A stretch of 64,000 bases of DNA from Bradyrhizobium sp. LLZ17 (GCF_041200145.1 NZ_CP165734.1:7731001-7795000); one strand, 5' to 3'. Numbered from the stretch's first letter, positions 19,022 to 28,470 are shown. The notes: generated from the letters alone by a model not told the origin. Program-made: numbers and translations.

Positions 19022-19785
19022 GATCGCGCCTTACCCCAATGAATATTGCTCTCGGGATCGCACCGATCGCATTTGTGATCGCGGTGTGGCAAGGGCTGGT
19101 GTCATCCGGCCTCGCACCCGCTGTCTTGCTTCCGCCCCCGGGATATGTCTTCAGCCGGCTGCTGCAACAGCTTGTCACGTGGACGTTCCAGCAGGAGATC
19201 GCGGCAACTCTTGTTCGTCTGTTTGCCGGCTTTGCGATTGCGGTCGTGCTTGGGGTGAGCATAGGCATCGCTGCCGCCGCAAGTCCCGCGATCAATGCTG
19301 TCGTTCGACCGATCGTGCGCGTGCTCGCGCCTTTGCCCAAGGTCGCGCTTTATCCGGCGCTGTTGCTGCTGCTCGGTTTCGGCCACGGATCGAAGATCAC
19401 TCTGGTGGCTGCCGACGCCTTGTTCCCCATTTTGCTGTCAACCTATTATGGCGCGTCGAGCGTCGAGCAGAAGCTGATCTGGTCGGCCATGGCGGCGGGA
19501 ACGCCGCGGTATGAAATTCTGTTCAAGGTGGTGTTGCCGGCCGCCATGCCGTCGATCCTGACCGGCTGCAGGATCGGTCTTGTCATTTCCTGCATCGTGG
19601 TGTTTCTGGCGGAGATGATTACGTCGACGGACGGGCTGGGTCATGTCCTCGTCACCGCGGCCCGGACCTTTCAGGCCGTCGACATGTTCGTGCCGCTGAT
19701 TACGATCTCGCTGCTTGGTCTGATCCTGAACGGACTGTTGGGGGCCTTGCGATCATACCTTTTACGGGGCTTTCCCGAAGCGTGA
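19018..19785 (+). CDS. ABC transporter permease 2 (SsuC type)
   Basis: A 255-residue second permease of the same importer. It starts at the ATG overlapping the previous stop (ATGA at 19018). The loop MAAGTPRYEILFKVVLPAAMPSILTGCRIGLV is the ATPase contact, and VRPIVRVLAPLPKVALYPALLLLLGFGHGSK is a family marker. Having two distinct permease genes implies a heterodimeric channel, less common in this family than a homodimer. Confidence 0.92.
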   Translation: MRSRLTPMNIALGIAPIAFVIAVWQGLVSSGLAPAVLLPPPGYVFSRLLQQLVTWTFQQEIAATLVRLFAGFAIAVVLGVSIGIAAAASPAINAVVRPIVRVLAPLPKVALYPALLLLLGFGHGSKITLVAADALFPILLSTYYGASSVEQKLIWSAMAAGTPRYEILFKVVLPAAMPSILTGCRIGLVISCIVVFLAEMITSTDGLGHVLVTAARTFQAVDMFVPLITISLLGLILNGLLGALRSYLLRGFPEA

Positions 19786-19821
19786 TCTGACCAAACAAGA
19801 AGCCGTTAACGGGAGCGAACC

Positions 19822-20868
19822 ATGCTGGCTGATCGCATCGAAGCAAAATGGATCGACGCATTCTGCGAGATTTTTGAGCGATGCGCGGTCAGGGCGGGTG
19901 ATACCGCGGCAATCCTCTCGGAGACGCAGTCGCGCGCGTTGAATGTGCACCTGGCTGAGCTTGCTCTACTGCGCATGGGGGCGCGGCCGTTTCACGTGGT
20001 GATACCGACGTCCCGCAACCGCAATATCGTGCCGGTCCGCTCGACAGGAGCGAGCGAGGCCATCCAGAAACTTGGGCCAGTCATCAGCGCGCTCCAGCAG
20101 GCGGGCTTCGTGGTGGATTGCACCATAGAAGGCCTGATGCACGCGGCGGAGACACCCGAGATTTTGAAGGCCGGTGCGCGGATCCTCGTGATTTCCAACG
20201 AGCATCCTGAGGCGCTGGAGCGGATGGTCCCGGATTCGGCCCTCGAGAAGCGCGTTCGCGCTGCAGCGAAGATGCTGCGCGGGACCAAGCGGATGCGAGT
20301 CACATCAAAAGCGGGGACCGCTCTCGACGTCGACATGGTCGGAGCTTCGACAGTCGGCGTATGGGGCTGGACAGACAAACCCGGCACGCTAGCGCACTGG
20401 CCCGGCGGCATTGTCGTGAGCTTTCCCAAGAGCGGGACGATCAACGGCACGCTGGTGATGGCGCCGGGCGACATCAATCTCACCTTCAAGCGCTATCTGA
20501 CCTCGCCGATTAAAATGACGTTGAAGGATGACTATGTCGTCGAGCTGGACGGCGAGGGCGCGGATGCGGCGATGATGCGGGCTTATCTCGCCGCTTGGGG
20601 TGATCGCGAGGCCTATGCGGTATCGCATGTTGGCTTCGGCATGAATCCGGGCGCGCGCTACGAGGCGCTCTCGATGTACGACCAGCGCGACACCAACGGC
20701 ACGGAGATCCGCGCGGTCTCCGGCAATTTCCTGTTCTCGACCGGCGCCAACGAATTCGCCGGCCGCTACACGGCAGGCCATTTCGACCTGCCGATGATGG
20801 GAACCACCATCGAGCTCGACGGGGTCGCGGTCGTCCGCGAAGGCGTGCTTCAGGATATCTTCGGCTGA
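19822..20868 (+). CDS. NicX-like 2,5-dihydroxypyridine dioxygenase / M29 aminopeptidase-fold protein
   Basis: A 348-residue protein of the M29-like metalloprotein family that includes the ring-cleaving 2,5-dihydroxypyridine 5,6-dioxygenase NicX. The C-terminal half has SHVGFGMNPGARYEAL (His269) and AGHFDLPMMGTTIELDG (His320, Asp322). Spacing and context fit the His-His-Asp iron ligands I recall for NicX. It lies 36 bases after the permease genes of an ABC importer and downstream of a two-component monooxygenase, so ring cleavage of a hydroxylated N-heterocycle or aromatic is a reasonable inference. Databases often label such proteins leucyl aminopeptidase, which is the main alternative. Its end overlaps the convergent gene by 19 bases. 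Confidence 0.7.
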   Translation: MLADRIEAKWIDAFCEIFERCAVRAGDTAAILSETQSRALNVHLAELALLRMGARPFHVVIPTSRNRNIVPVRSTGASEAIQKLGPVISALQQAGFVVDCTIEGLMHAAETPEILKAGARILVISNEHPEALERMVPDSALEKRVRAAAKMLRGTKRMRVTSKAGTALDVDMVGASTVGVWGWTDKPGTLAHWPGGIVVSFPKSGTINGTLVMAPGDINLTFKRYLTSPIKMTLKDDYVVELDGEGADAAMMRAYLAAWGDREAYAVSHVGFGMNPGARYEALSMYDQRDTNGTEIRAVSGNFLFSTGANEFAGRYTAGHFDLPMMGTTIELDGVAVVREGVLQDIFG

Positions 20869-21857
20869 CCGCGATCGAGCACGGGCGGGCGCGCCAGGTC
20901 GAAGTGCCGGAGCAGGTCGACCATGGCCTGAAGCCGCTTTGTGCGATAGGCGTCGACGTCGAGGCCGGAATAATCGAGAAAGCCTGCGCCCGTTCGCAGG
21001 CCGATCCTGCCTTCATGCATGTTGCGTGAAATGACGTCCGGCGCGCGATAACGGTCGCTGCCGAGCGCGCCTTCGAGATACCGGCTGGCGTAGTAGAGAA
21101 TGTCGCCGCCGCCCCAGTCGATGAATTCAAGCAGCCCGAGCACTGCGTAGCGGAAGCCGAAGCCGTAACGGATCGCCTTGTCGATGTCCTCGGCGCTTGC
21201 GACACCTTCCTCGACCATGCGCGCCGCTTCATTCATCGCAAGCGCCTGGATGCGCGGGACGATGAAGCCGGGGGTGGCAGCGCAGACCACCGGCACCTTG
21301 CCGATGCCTTCCAGCAGCGCCTTGACCTCTTCGATGATGGCCGGGTCGGTTCCACTCCCGGGCGAAACCTCCACTAGCGGGATCAGATAGGCCGGATTGA
21401 GCCAATGGACATTGAGGAAGCGGCGAGGATTTTCGATCGCGCCGGATAGATCGTCGACGAGAATAGTCGATGTCGTTGACGCGATGACGGTGTCGGGGCG
21501 AACCTGCCTCGACGCAGATCCCAGCACCTCGCGTTTGAGCTCGACCACCTCAGGAACGCCCTCGAACACCATTCCCGCGTCGGCAAGCGCTGCAGCACTC
21601 CGGTGAGATGCCACTACCGAGACCCGCGCGATGAGGGGCTCGACATCGGCCTCGGTCAGTAGCCCCAGGCTCGACAGGCTGGCGAATGTTTTCCGGACCT
21701 CGCCGAGCGCGTCCGCCTCCAGCTTGGTGAACTCCTCCGCGGAACGGGCCTTGGCGTCGACCATGGTGACGCTGTGTCCCGCGTACGCGAACGCAACAGC
21801 GATGCCGCGCCCCATGCGGCCGGCACCGAGACATGCGATCTTGGTGCGAGTCGTCAT
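20850..21857 (-). CDS. 3-hydroxyacyl-CoA dehydrogenase
   Basis: A 335-residue NAD-dependent dehydrogenase. The Rossmann motif is CLGAGRMGRGIAVAFAYAGHSVTMVDA, followed by the 3HCDH segments MVFEGVPEVVELKREVLG and FLNVHWLNPAYLIPLVEVSPGSGTDPAIIEEV. The catalytic-His region is NVHWLNP and the C-terminal helical domain begins FIVPRIQALAMNEAARMVEEG. It should oxidise a 3-hydroxyacyl-CoA in beta-oxidation. It is the last gene of a minus-strand run, 3 bases after the opine-dehydrogenase-like gene. L-carnitine dehydrogenase-like activity is an alternative for this size class. Confidence 0.85.
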   Translation of the reverse strand: MTTRTKIACLGAGRMGRGIAVAFAYAGHSVTMVDAKARSAEEFTKLEADALGEVRKTFASLSSLGLLTEADVEPLIARVSVVASHRSAAALADAGMVFEGVPEVVELKREVLGSASRQVRPDTVIASTTSTILVDDLSGAIENPRRFLNVHWLNPAYLIPLVEVSPGSGTDPAIIEEVKALLEGIGKVPVVCAATPGFIVPRIQALAMNEAARMVEEGVASAEDIDKAIRYGFGFRYAVLGLLEFIDWGGGDILYYASRYLEGALGSDRYRAPDVISRNMHEGRIGLRTGAGFLDYSGLDVDAYRTKRLQAMVDLLRHFDLARPPVLDRGQPKIS

Positions 21858-21860
21858 GGA

Positions 21861-22949
21861 TCAAAATCCCTTGCGAAGCAGCGTCTGCAACTCGGCTTTG
21901 CCGAGATTGCCAAGCCCCAGCGTATCGAGCGTTCGTCCGCCCTGCTCGAAATTCTCGCCGCAGACCGCGCCACCGATGGCGAGGAAAGCTTTGGCCAGCG
22001 GCGTGGCCACGCCCGCCAGGCTCGCGACTGAGACCAGCAGCGACAATCCAAGCCGCAGATCCTCCCGCATGTAGCGATGCTCGGTGAGCACGATGCGTTC
22101 ACGCCAATCGCCGGAATCCGTGAGCCGGTCATGCGAGCCGCGGCCATACATCCAGATTTCGCCTTCCCGGGCGTAGTGATGGGCCAAGGGAAAATGCGGT
22201 GCGCCATATCCAAGCGCCTCGCGCACCGCGATCCGCTCGGCGTCCAGCGCGTCGGTGACCTGGCGAATGGAGGCTTGGGTGCCCTCCTTGTGAATATCCC
22301 ATTTTTCGAAGTGCTCGATCGGGCCCGCATTCATCACGATCAGTGGCGGGTGGATGATAGGACCTGCATTCATCAGCGCGCCCGAAAGCGCGTCTCCGCA
22401 CGGTTCGATCGCGCCGGGAAAAGCACGTCCGATCACTTCCAGCGCTTGCGGCGCCCGCTCGAGTGGAAACACGCCGACCGGCAATCGCTTGGCGCGGATG
22501 GTGATCGCGACCTCGAAGGGCCCGTGCTTGCGGGTGAGCCAGGGAAGCGTGCCGGTCTCGGCGAAGCTCGCGCTGGCGCGATTGCTGGCATCCCGCACGG
22601 CTTGTGCGAAGATCATCGAGCCGAATGTCGCCGGCGGCAGAAACACGACTTGGCCGTCCCGCAAATGTGGGGCAAGCAGGCGGGCGATGTCCGGCTGCGC
22701 GAACGCGGGGGCGGGGCACAGGATCAGTTCGGCGCCGCTGACCGCTTCGGCGATGTCGGCCGTCACCAGCGCCAGTTTCACGTTGTGGCGGCCATTGTGG
22801 TCCTTCACCACGATTCTGGAACCAGCGGCACGATGAGCTGCGACCTGATCCGCGTCGCGGCGCCAGAGCCGGACCTCGTGCCTCGCCAGCGCAAAATCGC
22901 CTGCGGCCGCGAAAGAGCCGTTACCACCGCCCAGGACCGCAATCTTCAA
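21861..22949 (-). CDS. Octopine/opine dehydrogenase-family NAD(P) oxidoreductase
   Basis: A 362-residue enzyme with an N-terminal Rossmann domain (MKIAVLGGGNGSFAAAGDFALARHEVRLWRR) and a C-terminal octopine-dehydrogenase domain. MNAGPIIHPPLIVMNAGPIEHF contains the conserved His/Asn region, and YGAPHFPLAHHY is also typical. Opine dehydrogenases reversibly join an amino acid to a 2-keto acid through a secondary amine. It overlaps the acyl-CoA synthetase gene upstream by ATGA and is 3 bases from a hydroxyacyl-CoA dehydrogenase, an unusual setting for this family. An imine/amine step in breakdown of a nitrogen-containing ring product is conceivable but unproven. Confidence 0.8.
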   Translation of the reverse strand: MKIAVLGGGNGSFAAAGDFALARHEVRLWRRDADQVAAHRAAGSRIVVKDHNGRHNVKLALVTADIAEAVSGAELILCPAPAFAQPDIARLLAPHLRDGQVVFLPPATFGSMIFAQAVRDASNRASASFAETGTLPWLTRKHGPFEVAITIRAKRLPVGVFPLERAPQALEVIGRAFPGAIEPCGDALSGALMNAGPIIHPPLIVMNAGPIEHFEKWDIHKEGTQASIRQVTDALDAERIAVREALGYGAPHFPLAHHYAREGEIWMYGRGSHDRLTDSGDWRERIVLTEHRYMREDLRLGLSLLVSVASLAGVATPLAKAFLAIGGAVCGENFEQGGRTLDTLGLGNLGKAELQTLLRKGF

Positions 22950-24480
22950 GATGCTTCTCCCTGCGCGCGTGACTGCGCATCAAGTCGCTTCAGCAGGAAG
23001 TGCTGGACCTTGCCGAGCGCCGTGCGCGGCAGGTCGGCGACGAAGATGATGTCGCGCGGAACTTTGTATCGCGCGAGCTGAGCCTGCAGGTGCGCTTTCA
23101 GCTCGTCCGCTTCGAGCCGGCAGCCGGATCGCCGGATCACATAGGCAATCGGCACCTCGTCCCAGCGTGGGTCGGGCCTGCCGATCACGGCGCATTCGCT
23201 GACGTCGGGATGTTCGAGCAAGACGCGCTCGACCTCGGCCGGATAGACGTTCTCGCCACCGGAAATGATCATGTTCTTCTTGCGATCGCGGACCCAGAAA
23301 TAGCCGTCCGCGTCGCACAACCCGATATCGCCGGTGCGATACCAGCCGTCCAGAAGCGCGTCGCGTGTGGCGTCCGCATTGCCCCAATATTCGAAGAACA
23401 CGTTGGAGCCGCGCAGCGCGATCTCCCCGGTGTGTCCGGCGGAAGCTCGGCCCCTGCCTGGTCGATCACCTTTGCTTCGCAGCACAGCCCGGCAAGACCG
23501 GTGGATCCCACGCGCGAGAGATCGCCGCCGAGCCGCGTGTAGACCGCGATGGGGCAGGTTTCGGTCGAACCGTAGACCTGGAGAACGGGAACGCCGCGTG
23601 CGACGAAGCGATCGATCAGATGCGGCGGCACGATCGTCGAGCCGGTGGCGACCGCCTTCAGCGACGAAAGATCGGCGGTCGCCCAGGCGGGATGCTCGGT
23701 CACGGCCTGGATGATCGCGGGCACCATCACCGTCAGTGTCGGCCGCTCTCGCTCAATGGCTGCCAGCGCGGTTTCCGGCGTGAAACGCGCGTGGATCGTG
23801 ACGGTCGCGCCAAAATGGAGCGCCGGTGTGGTCTGGATGTTGAGGCCGCCGACGTGGAAGAATGGCAGCACCGTCAAGACGTGATCGTCGGACGTCATGT
23901 TGTGCATGTGCTGGCTCATGACGCCGTTCCAGAACAGCGCTTCCTGGCGTAGCACCGCGCCCTTCGGCCGTCCGGTCGTTCCTGATGTGTAGACGATGAG
24001 CAGCGGGCAGGAGAGATCGGTGTGTGGATTGCGGCTGCTGCCGTCGCCGTGCGCCAGCAGGCTCTCGAATGTCTCGCCGCGAGGCGGTGCGAAGTCCAAT
24101 CCGACGACGGCGAGTCCCGGCGAAATTGCCTCAAGCTCAGGAAGAATACTCTCGAATGCCTGCTCGAGCACCAGAACCTTGGCGCCCGCATCGGAGATGA
24201 TGAAGAGCTGCTCGGCGACCGCCAGCCGCCAGTTCAACGGCACCAGCATCGCGCCAAGCCGCGCGCACGCATAGAGCAGAACCAGATAGTCCGGTCGATT
24301 CAGGCTCAGGATCGCGACCCGGTCGCCGCGGCCGACCCCAAGCTGCTGCTTCAATGCCGTTGCGGTGCGCTCGATGCGTGCGGTAAGCGCGCGATAGCTC
24401 AGCCGTTCCCCCTCGAAGGCTATGGCTGTCTTGTCCGGCGCGAACGCCGCGTTGCGGTCGATCAGGCTACAGAGGTCCAC
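22946..24480 (-). pseudogene. Acyl-CoA synthetase (AMP-binding), frameshifted
   Basis: An AMP-dependent ligase of about 510 residues in two frames. The first part has the ATP motif IVYTSGTTGRPKGAV and the acyl-site motif VYGSTETCP, reaching ELPPDTPG. The expected continuation EIALRGSNVFFEYWGNADATRDALLDGWYRTGDIG lies in the next frame, followed by the hinge DRKKNMIISGGENVYPAEVE and the C-terminal PRTALGKVQ lysine motif. One base is missing near 23425-23430, in a run of C/G. The GTG at 24480 lies 2 bases after the previous stop. The enzyme would activate a carboxylic acid to its CoA ester for the acyl-CoA dehydrogenase encoded upstream. Confidence 0.85.
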
Positions 24481-24482
24481 CG

Positions 24483-25772
24483 TCAGTCGTCCGTTTCGCC
24501 GGCCTCGTACAGCGCCTCGCGTCCGATACGATCGAGGCAAAGTTCGGCCGTCCAGGGCAGCATCAGCGAGCCGCAGCGGCTGTCGCGATAGATCCGCTCC
24601 AGCGGCAGTGATCGCAGCATGGCCTGGCCCCCGCAGGTGCGGATCGCGAGCGCCGCCAACTCGTTGGCGCCCTCCATCACCGAATATTGCGCGGCGTAGG
24701 CGCGCAGCACCTGCTCCTTGCTCGGGTTCGCCCGCGCCTCGGTGACGGCCTGAAACCAGATCGCCTTGATCTGCTCCAGCTTGATCTGCATCTGGGCGAC
24801 GGCGATCTGCTTGGTCGGGTACATCCTGCGCTTGACCGGCGGCATGCCCGGCACCTCGCCGCGCAAATATCGCACGGTGAAATCATAGGCCGCCTGCGCC
24901 AAACCCATATAGGTCGGCGACAACGTCAGGAACATATGCGGCCAGCGCATCGCGGCCTGGAAATAGACGCCGCGCGGCATCAGCGCGGCATCCTCCGGCA
25001 CGAACACGTCCTTGAACAGCAGCGTCCGCGACACCGTGCCGCGCATGCCGAGCGGATCCCAGTCGCCGACGACGGAGACGCCTTGCGACTTCGCAGGGAT
25101 CGCCAGGTAAAGCGTGTTGCGGCGCGAGGCCTTCTCGCCTTCCTCGATCTCGGTGCAAAGTACGCCGTAATAATCGGCGTGGCCGGAGAGCGACGCAAAG
25201 ATTTTCTTCCCGTTGACGATCCAGCCGCCTTCGACCGGCTTTGCTTCCGTGCCGAAGGCAACACCGCCTGCGGCGGCTGCACCGCCCTCCGAGAATGGCT
25301 GCGAGTAGATCGCGCCGTCCTCGAGGATGCGCTTGTAGTGGACGGCGCGCCGCCGCTCGTGCGCCGCGCGGGTTTCGGCGTCCATGTCGAGATCGTCGGC
25401 AAGGGGGCCGGACCACAGGGTTGAGCAGACATGCATGTTCCAGGTGAGCGCCGTTGCGCCGCAATAGCGGCCGATCTCGGCCGCCGCTAAAGCATAGGTC
25501 TGATAGTTCGCGCCGAGCCCGCCATGCTTCTTGGGAATGGCAATGCCGAGCAGGCCGACACGATGCAGGTCGCGATAATTCTCGCTCGGGAAGACCGCCT
25601 CGCGATCGTAGGTCGCGGCGCGACCGGCGAACACGCTCTGGCCGATCTCGCGGGCGCGCGTGATGATGCCGGCCTGCTCGTCGTTCAACCGGAATGCAGC
25701 GGGATCGAAGATCGGTGCGTCCAGGGCGATCTGGTCACCGGTGCCGATGGTCTTGCTGACTTGCATGGTCAT
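24483..25772 (-). CDS. Acyl-CoA dehydrogenase
   Basis: A 429-residue FAD enzyme. The N-terminal helical domain reads FRLNDEQAGIITRAREIGQSVFAGRAATYDREAVFPSENYRDLHRVGLLGIAIPKKHGG. The middle beta domain contains QPFSEGGAAAAGG and WDPLGMRGTVSRTLLFKDVFVPED. The C-terminal bundle contains YSVMEGANELAALAIRTCGGQAML. Start at 25772 has GGTGA upstream; 25766 is an alternative. It lies between an alpha/beta hydrolase and the acyl-CoA synthetase in a minus-strand operon divergent from the hydroxylase operon. A role in oxidising the reduced ring-CoA or its opened product is likely. Confidence 0.88.
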   Translation of the reverse strand: MTMQVSKTIGTGDQIALDAPIFDPAAFRLNDEQAGIITRAREIGQSVFAGRAATYDREAVFPSENYRDLHRVGLLGIAIPKKHGGLGANYQTYALAAAEIGRYCGATALTWNMHVCSTLWSGPLADDLDMDAETRAAHERRRAVHYKRILEDGAIYSQPFSEGGAAAAGGVAFGTEAKPVEGGWIVNGKKIFASLSGHADYYGVLCTEIEEGEKASRRNTLYLAIPAKSQGVSVVGDWDPLGMRGTVSRTLLFKDVFVPEDAALMPRGVYFQAAMRWPHMFLTLSPTYMGLAQAAYDFTVRYLRGEVPGMPPVKRRMYPTKQIAVAQMQIKLEQIKAIWFQAVTEARANPSKEQVLRAYAAQYSVMEGANELAALAIRTCGGQAMLRSLPLERIYRDSRCGSLMLPWTAELCLDRIGREALYEAGETDD

Positions 25773-25779
25773 TGTGCGG

Positions 25780-26598
25780 TCACCCGTGTCTGGCCGTGAC
25801 GGCGTCCAGAAACCCGCCGAGGGCCCTGTCGAAGGCATCCGGTTGTTCGAGGTTAGCGAGATGCCCGGCGCCGGCAAGCTCGACATATTCTGCGGATGGA
25901 ATGTACGACGCGGTCTTCGCCATCATCGGAGCAGGCGCGTTGTTGTCTCGGGAGCCGGACAGCAGCAACGTCGTAACGGAAATATCCTTCAGCGTGCTGC
26001 GTTGATCGAATCCGATCAAAGCCAGCATCATGGCGCGATAGCTTGCCTCGGGCACGCTCGCCATGCATTCGCTCGCAAGCTCTAACCCTTTCGGATCGGG
26101 ATCGTCGCCGACCAGTTCTTTCACGAGAGAAGGCGCCAGCGACTTCATCGTCTCCCCGTGATCGAGCGGACCGAGCCTTGCGGAGATGAATGATTTCTGC
26201 CAATCGCCGTCGGCCTTGCCAAAGGCCGGGCTGGTTTGTGCCAAGACAATCGCGCGCGCCAATTTCGGTGATTGCACCAGCCATTTCTGGACGATCATGC
26301 CGCCGATCGAATGGCCGACCAGAATGGGGCTCTCCGCACCGATCTGCGCGATGAATTGCTGGAGCGCGTCCGCGAGCGCTGGGATGCTGACGCTGGCAAG
26401 CGGTGCCGATCCGCCATAGCCCGGCATATCCCACGCGATCGCGTGGAAGCGATTGCCGAATGTGGCGAGCTGTCGCCGCCAGGCCCGCGCCGCGCCGCCA
26501 ATGCCGTGCAGGAATATCAGAGGCGTCGCGTTCGGATCGCCTGCCGCTTCGTAGGCGAAGCGCCCGTCTTTTGTTATCATCGGTGCGGGTTGCGACAC
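25780..26598 (-). CDS. Alpha/beta hydrolase
   Basis: A 272-residue hydrolase resembling 3-oxoadipate enol-lactonases and meta-cleavage-product hydrolases. The oxyanion motif is FLHGIGGAARAW, the nucleophile elbow is VGHSIGG (Ser97), the acid is Asp218 (SGSRDNN) and the base His246 (GAGHLANLEQP). It begins at a GTG (26598) preceded by AAAGGA. It is the first gene of the minus-strand operon and so is directly downstream of the divergent promoter region with two MarR-type palindromes. It probably hydrolyses a ring-opened or lactone intermediate or a CoA ester. Confidence 0.85.
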   Translation of the reverse strand: MSQPAPMITKDGRFAYEAAGDPNATPLIFLHGIGGAARAWRRQLATFGNRFHAIAWDMPGYGGSAPLASVSIPALADALQQFIAQIGAESPILVGHSIGGMIVQKWLVQSPKLARAIVLAQTSPAFGKADGDWQKSFISARLGPLDHGETMKSLAPSLVKELVGDDPDPKGLELASECMASVPEASYRAMMLALIGFDQRSTLKDISVTTLLLSGSRDNNAPAPMMAKTASYIPSAEYVELAGAGHLANLEQPDAFDRALGGFLDAVTARHG

Positions 26599-26658
26599 GC
26601 GACATCCTTTTGCCTGGCGCCCGGGATGCTAACAGGCCTGTGGGCGATGGGAAGCGAT

Positions 26659-26679
26659 AATTTTATACTTAAAGCAATT
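26659..26679. promoter_or_regulatory. Putative MarR operator 1 (divergent promoter)
   Basis: The reverse strand reads AATTGCTTTAAGTATAAAAT, nearly identical to the site before the CoA ligase at 34705. It lies 61 bases upstream of the minus-strand hydrolase start. Confidence 0.6.
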
Positions 26680-26737
26680 TTCGGACCGGCCTCGATCTGC
26701 AGCCCTTCGCGACGCTGACCAGCGTTTCGTTGCAAAA

Positions 26738-26754
26738 GTTTGAAGGTTAAAATA
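26738..26754. promoter_or_regulatory. Putative MarR operator 2 (divergent promoter)
   Basis: GTTTGAAGGTTAAAATA fits the same pattern as the other sites (TATTTTA-N4-TAAAATA). It lies 40 bases upstream of the SDR start at 26795, so each arm of the divergent pair has its own copy. Confidence 0.55.
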
Positions 26755-26794
26755 TATCGAGGGTACGTATCACGAGATCCCAGGGAGCCCGCGC

Positions 26795-27556
26795 ATGTCC
26801 GGATTGCCGCATTCGCCGCACGCGCTAGTCACCGGTGGCGGCCGGGGTATCGGCCGCGCGATTGCGGCGGCGCTTGTCGGGGCCGGCGCGACGGTTACGG
26901 TGCTTGGTCGGAATGCAGCTACCCTTGAAGAGGCGGTGAACGCAGGAGCTGCACATTTTGCAGTCGTCGCCGACGTCGCGGACGAGGCCGCGTTGAAAGC
27001 TGCCATCACCGAGGCGAGCGCGCGGCAGCCGCTGGATATCCTGATCGCGAATGCGGGCAGCGCGGAGTCGGCGCCGTTCGCAAAATCCGATAGCGCCCTT
27101 TTTGCGCGCATGATGGACGTCAATTTCATGGGCGTTGTCCACGCAATCCGCGCTGTGTTGCCCGGGATGAAGGACCGCCCTTATGGCCGCATCGTCGCAG
27201 TTGCGTCCACCGCCGGGCTAAAGGGCTATGCCTATGTCAGCGCGTACAGTGCCGCCAAACATGCCGTGGTCGGCCTGGTGCGTTCGCTGGCTCTCGAGAT
27301 GGCCGGCAGCAACGTGACCGTGAATGCGGTGTGTCCGGGTTTTACCGACACCGATCTGGTCGCCGGCAGCATTGAAAACATCATCAAGAAGACCGGCCGC
27401 AGCCGCGAGCAGGCCATCGCCGAGCTCGCGAAGCACAATCCGCAGGGGCGGCTGATCACGCCTCAAGAGGTCGCTGATGCCGTGCTTTGGCTGTGCGGCG
27501 AGGGCGCCGGTGCGGTGACCGGACAGGCGATTGCGGTCGCCGGTGGTGAGATCTAG
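26795..27556 (+). CDS. Short-chain dehydrogenase/reductase
   Basis: A 253-residue SDR. The cofactor motif is TGGGRGIG (residues 13-20), the structural motif is IANAGS, and the catalytic set is Ser138, Tyr151 and Lys155 (YSAAK). VNAVCPGFTDTDLV and ITPQEVADAVLWLCGEGAGAVTGQAIAVAGGE are typical of beta-ketoacyl reductase-like members. It is the first gene of the plus-strand operon with an enoyl-CoA hydratase and the bifunctional hydroxylase. It probably oxidises a hydroxyacyl-CoA or alicyclic alcohol intermediate. Confidence 0.88.
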   Translation: MSGLPHSPHALVTGGGRGIGRAIAAALVGAGATVTVLGRNAATLEEAVNAGAAHFAVVADVADEAALKAAITEASARQPLDILIANAGSAESAPFAKSDSALFARMMDVNFMGVVHAIRAVLPGMKDRPYGRIVAVASTAGLKGYAYVSAYSAAKHAVVGLVRSLALEMAGSNVTVNAVCPGFTDTDLVAGSIENIIKKTGRSREQAIAELAKHNPQGRLITPQEVADAVLWLCGEGAGAVTGQAIAVAGGEI

Positions 27557-27599
27557 CGTGCGCGGCGCAGGCCCGGAACAAGACTGATAAGGAGATCGC

Positions 27600-28436
27600 A
27601 TGAGCAGACCAGCCAATCCGGTGACCGTGCCGCTCGTGGATTATTCGCCGCAACACTTCCTGCTGGCCGTCGTCGACGGTGTTGCGACCGTGACGCTCAA
27701 TCGTCCGGAGCGGAAGAATCCGCTGACCTTCGAGAGCTATCGGGAACTCACCGATTTGTTCCGCGCTTGCGCGTTCGACGACACGGTCAAGGTCGTGGTC
27801 GTGACCGGCGCCGGCGGCAATTTCTCGTCTGGCGGCGATGTGTTCGAGATCATCGGCCCGCTGGTGAAGATGGACACCAAGGGGCTCACTGCCTTCACCC
27901 GGATGACCGGTGACCTCGTCAAGGCGATGCGTGCCTGTCCGCAACCTATCGTCGCTGCGGTCGAGGGTATCTGCGCCGGCGCCGGCGCGATCATGGCCAT
28001 GGCGTCGGATATGCGACTGGCGGCGAGCGGAACCAAAGTCGCGTTCCTGTTCAACAAGGTGGGGCTTGCCGGCTGCGACATGGGCGCCTGTGCAATCCTG
28101 CCGCGGATCATTGGGCAGTCCCGCGCCTCTGAACTGCTGTACACCGGCCGGTTCATGACGGCGGAGGAGGGCGAGCGCTGGGGCTTCTTCAGCCGCATCG
28201 TCACGCCGGAGCAGGTCCTGCCCCAGGCGCAGGTGTTGGCAAAGCAGATTGCGGAAGGTCCGACTTTTGCCAACACGATGACCAAGCGGATGCTGGCGAT
28301 GGAATGGGCGATGTCGGTGGAAGAGGCGATCGAGGCGGAAGCCATCGCTCAAGCCCTGTGCATGACGACCGCCGATTTCGAGCGCGCCTTCGAGGCCTTC
28401 GCCAACAAGGTCAAGCCGGTCTTCCGGGGCGACTGA
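27600..28436 (+). CDS. Enoyl-CoA hydratase/isomerase family protein
   Basis: A 278-residue crotonase. The CoA-binding and oxyanion segments are [20 protein letters not shown] and [25 protein letters not shown]. The second acidic site lies in [25 protein letters not shown]. The N-terminal extension ([23 protein letters not shown]) is slightly longer than average. The start at 27600 follows AAGGAG. Close relatives occur in aerobic 2-aminobenzoyl-CoA clusters, where hydratases act after ring hydroxylation and reduction. It is in the same operon as the SDR 43 bases upstream. Confidence 0.88.
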   Translation: MSRPANPVTVPLVDYSPQHFLLAVVDGVATVTLNRPERKNPLTFESYRELTDLFRACAFDDTVKVVVVTGAGGNFSSGGDVFEIIGPLVKMDTKGLTAFTRMTGDLVKAMRACPQPIVAAVEGICAGAGAIMAMASDMRLAASGTKVAFLFNKVGLAGCDMGACAILPRIIGQSRASELLYTGRFMTAEEGERWGFFSRIVTPEQVLPQAQVLAKQIAEGPTFANTMTKRMLAMEWAMSVEEAIEAEAIAQALCMTTADFERAFEAFANKVKPVFRGD

Positions 28437-28470
28437 GGGGGCGCCCCGCAACGGGGGGCTTGCATCAAAT

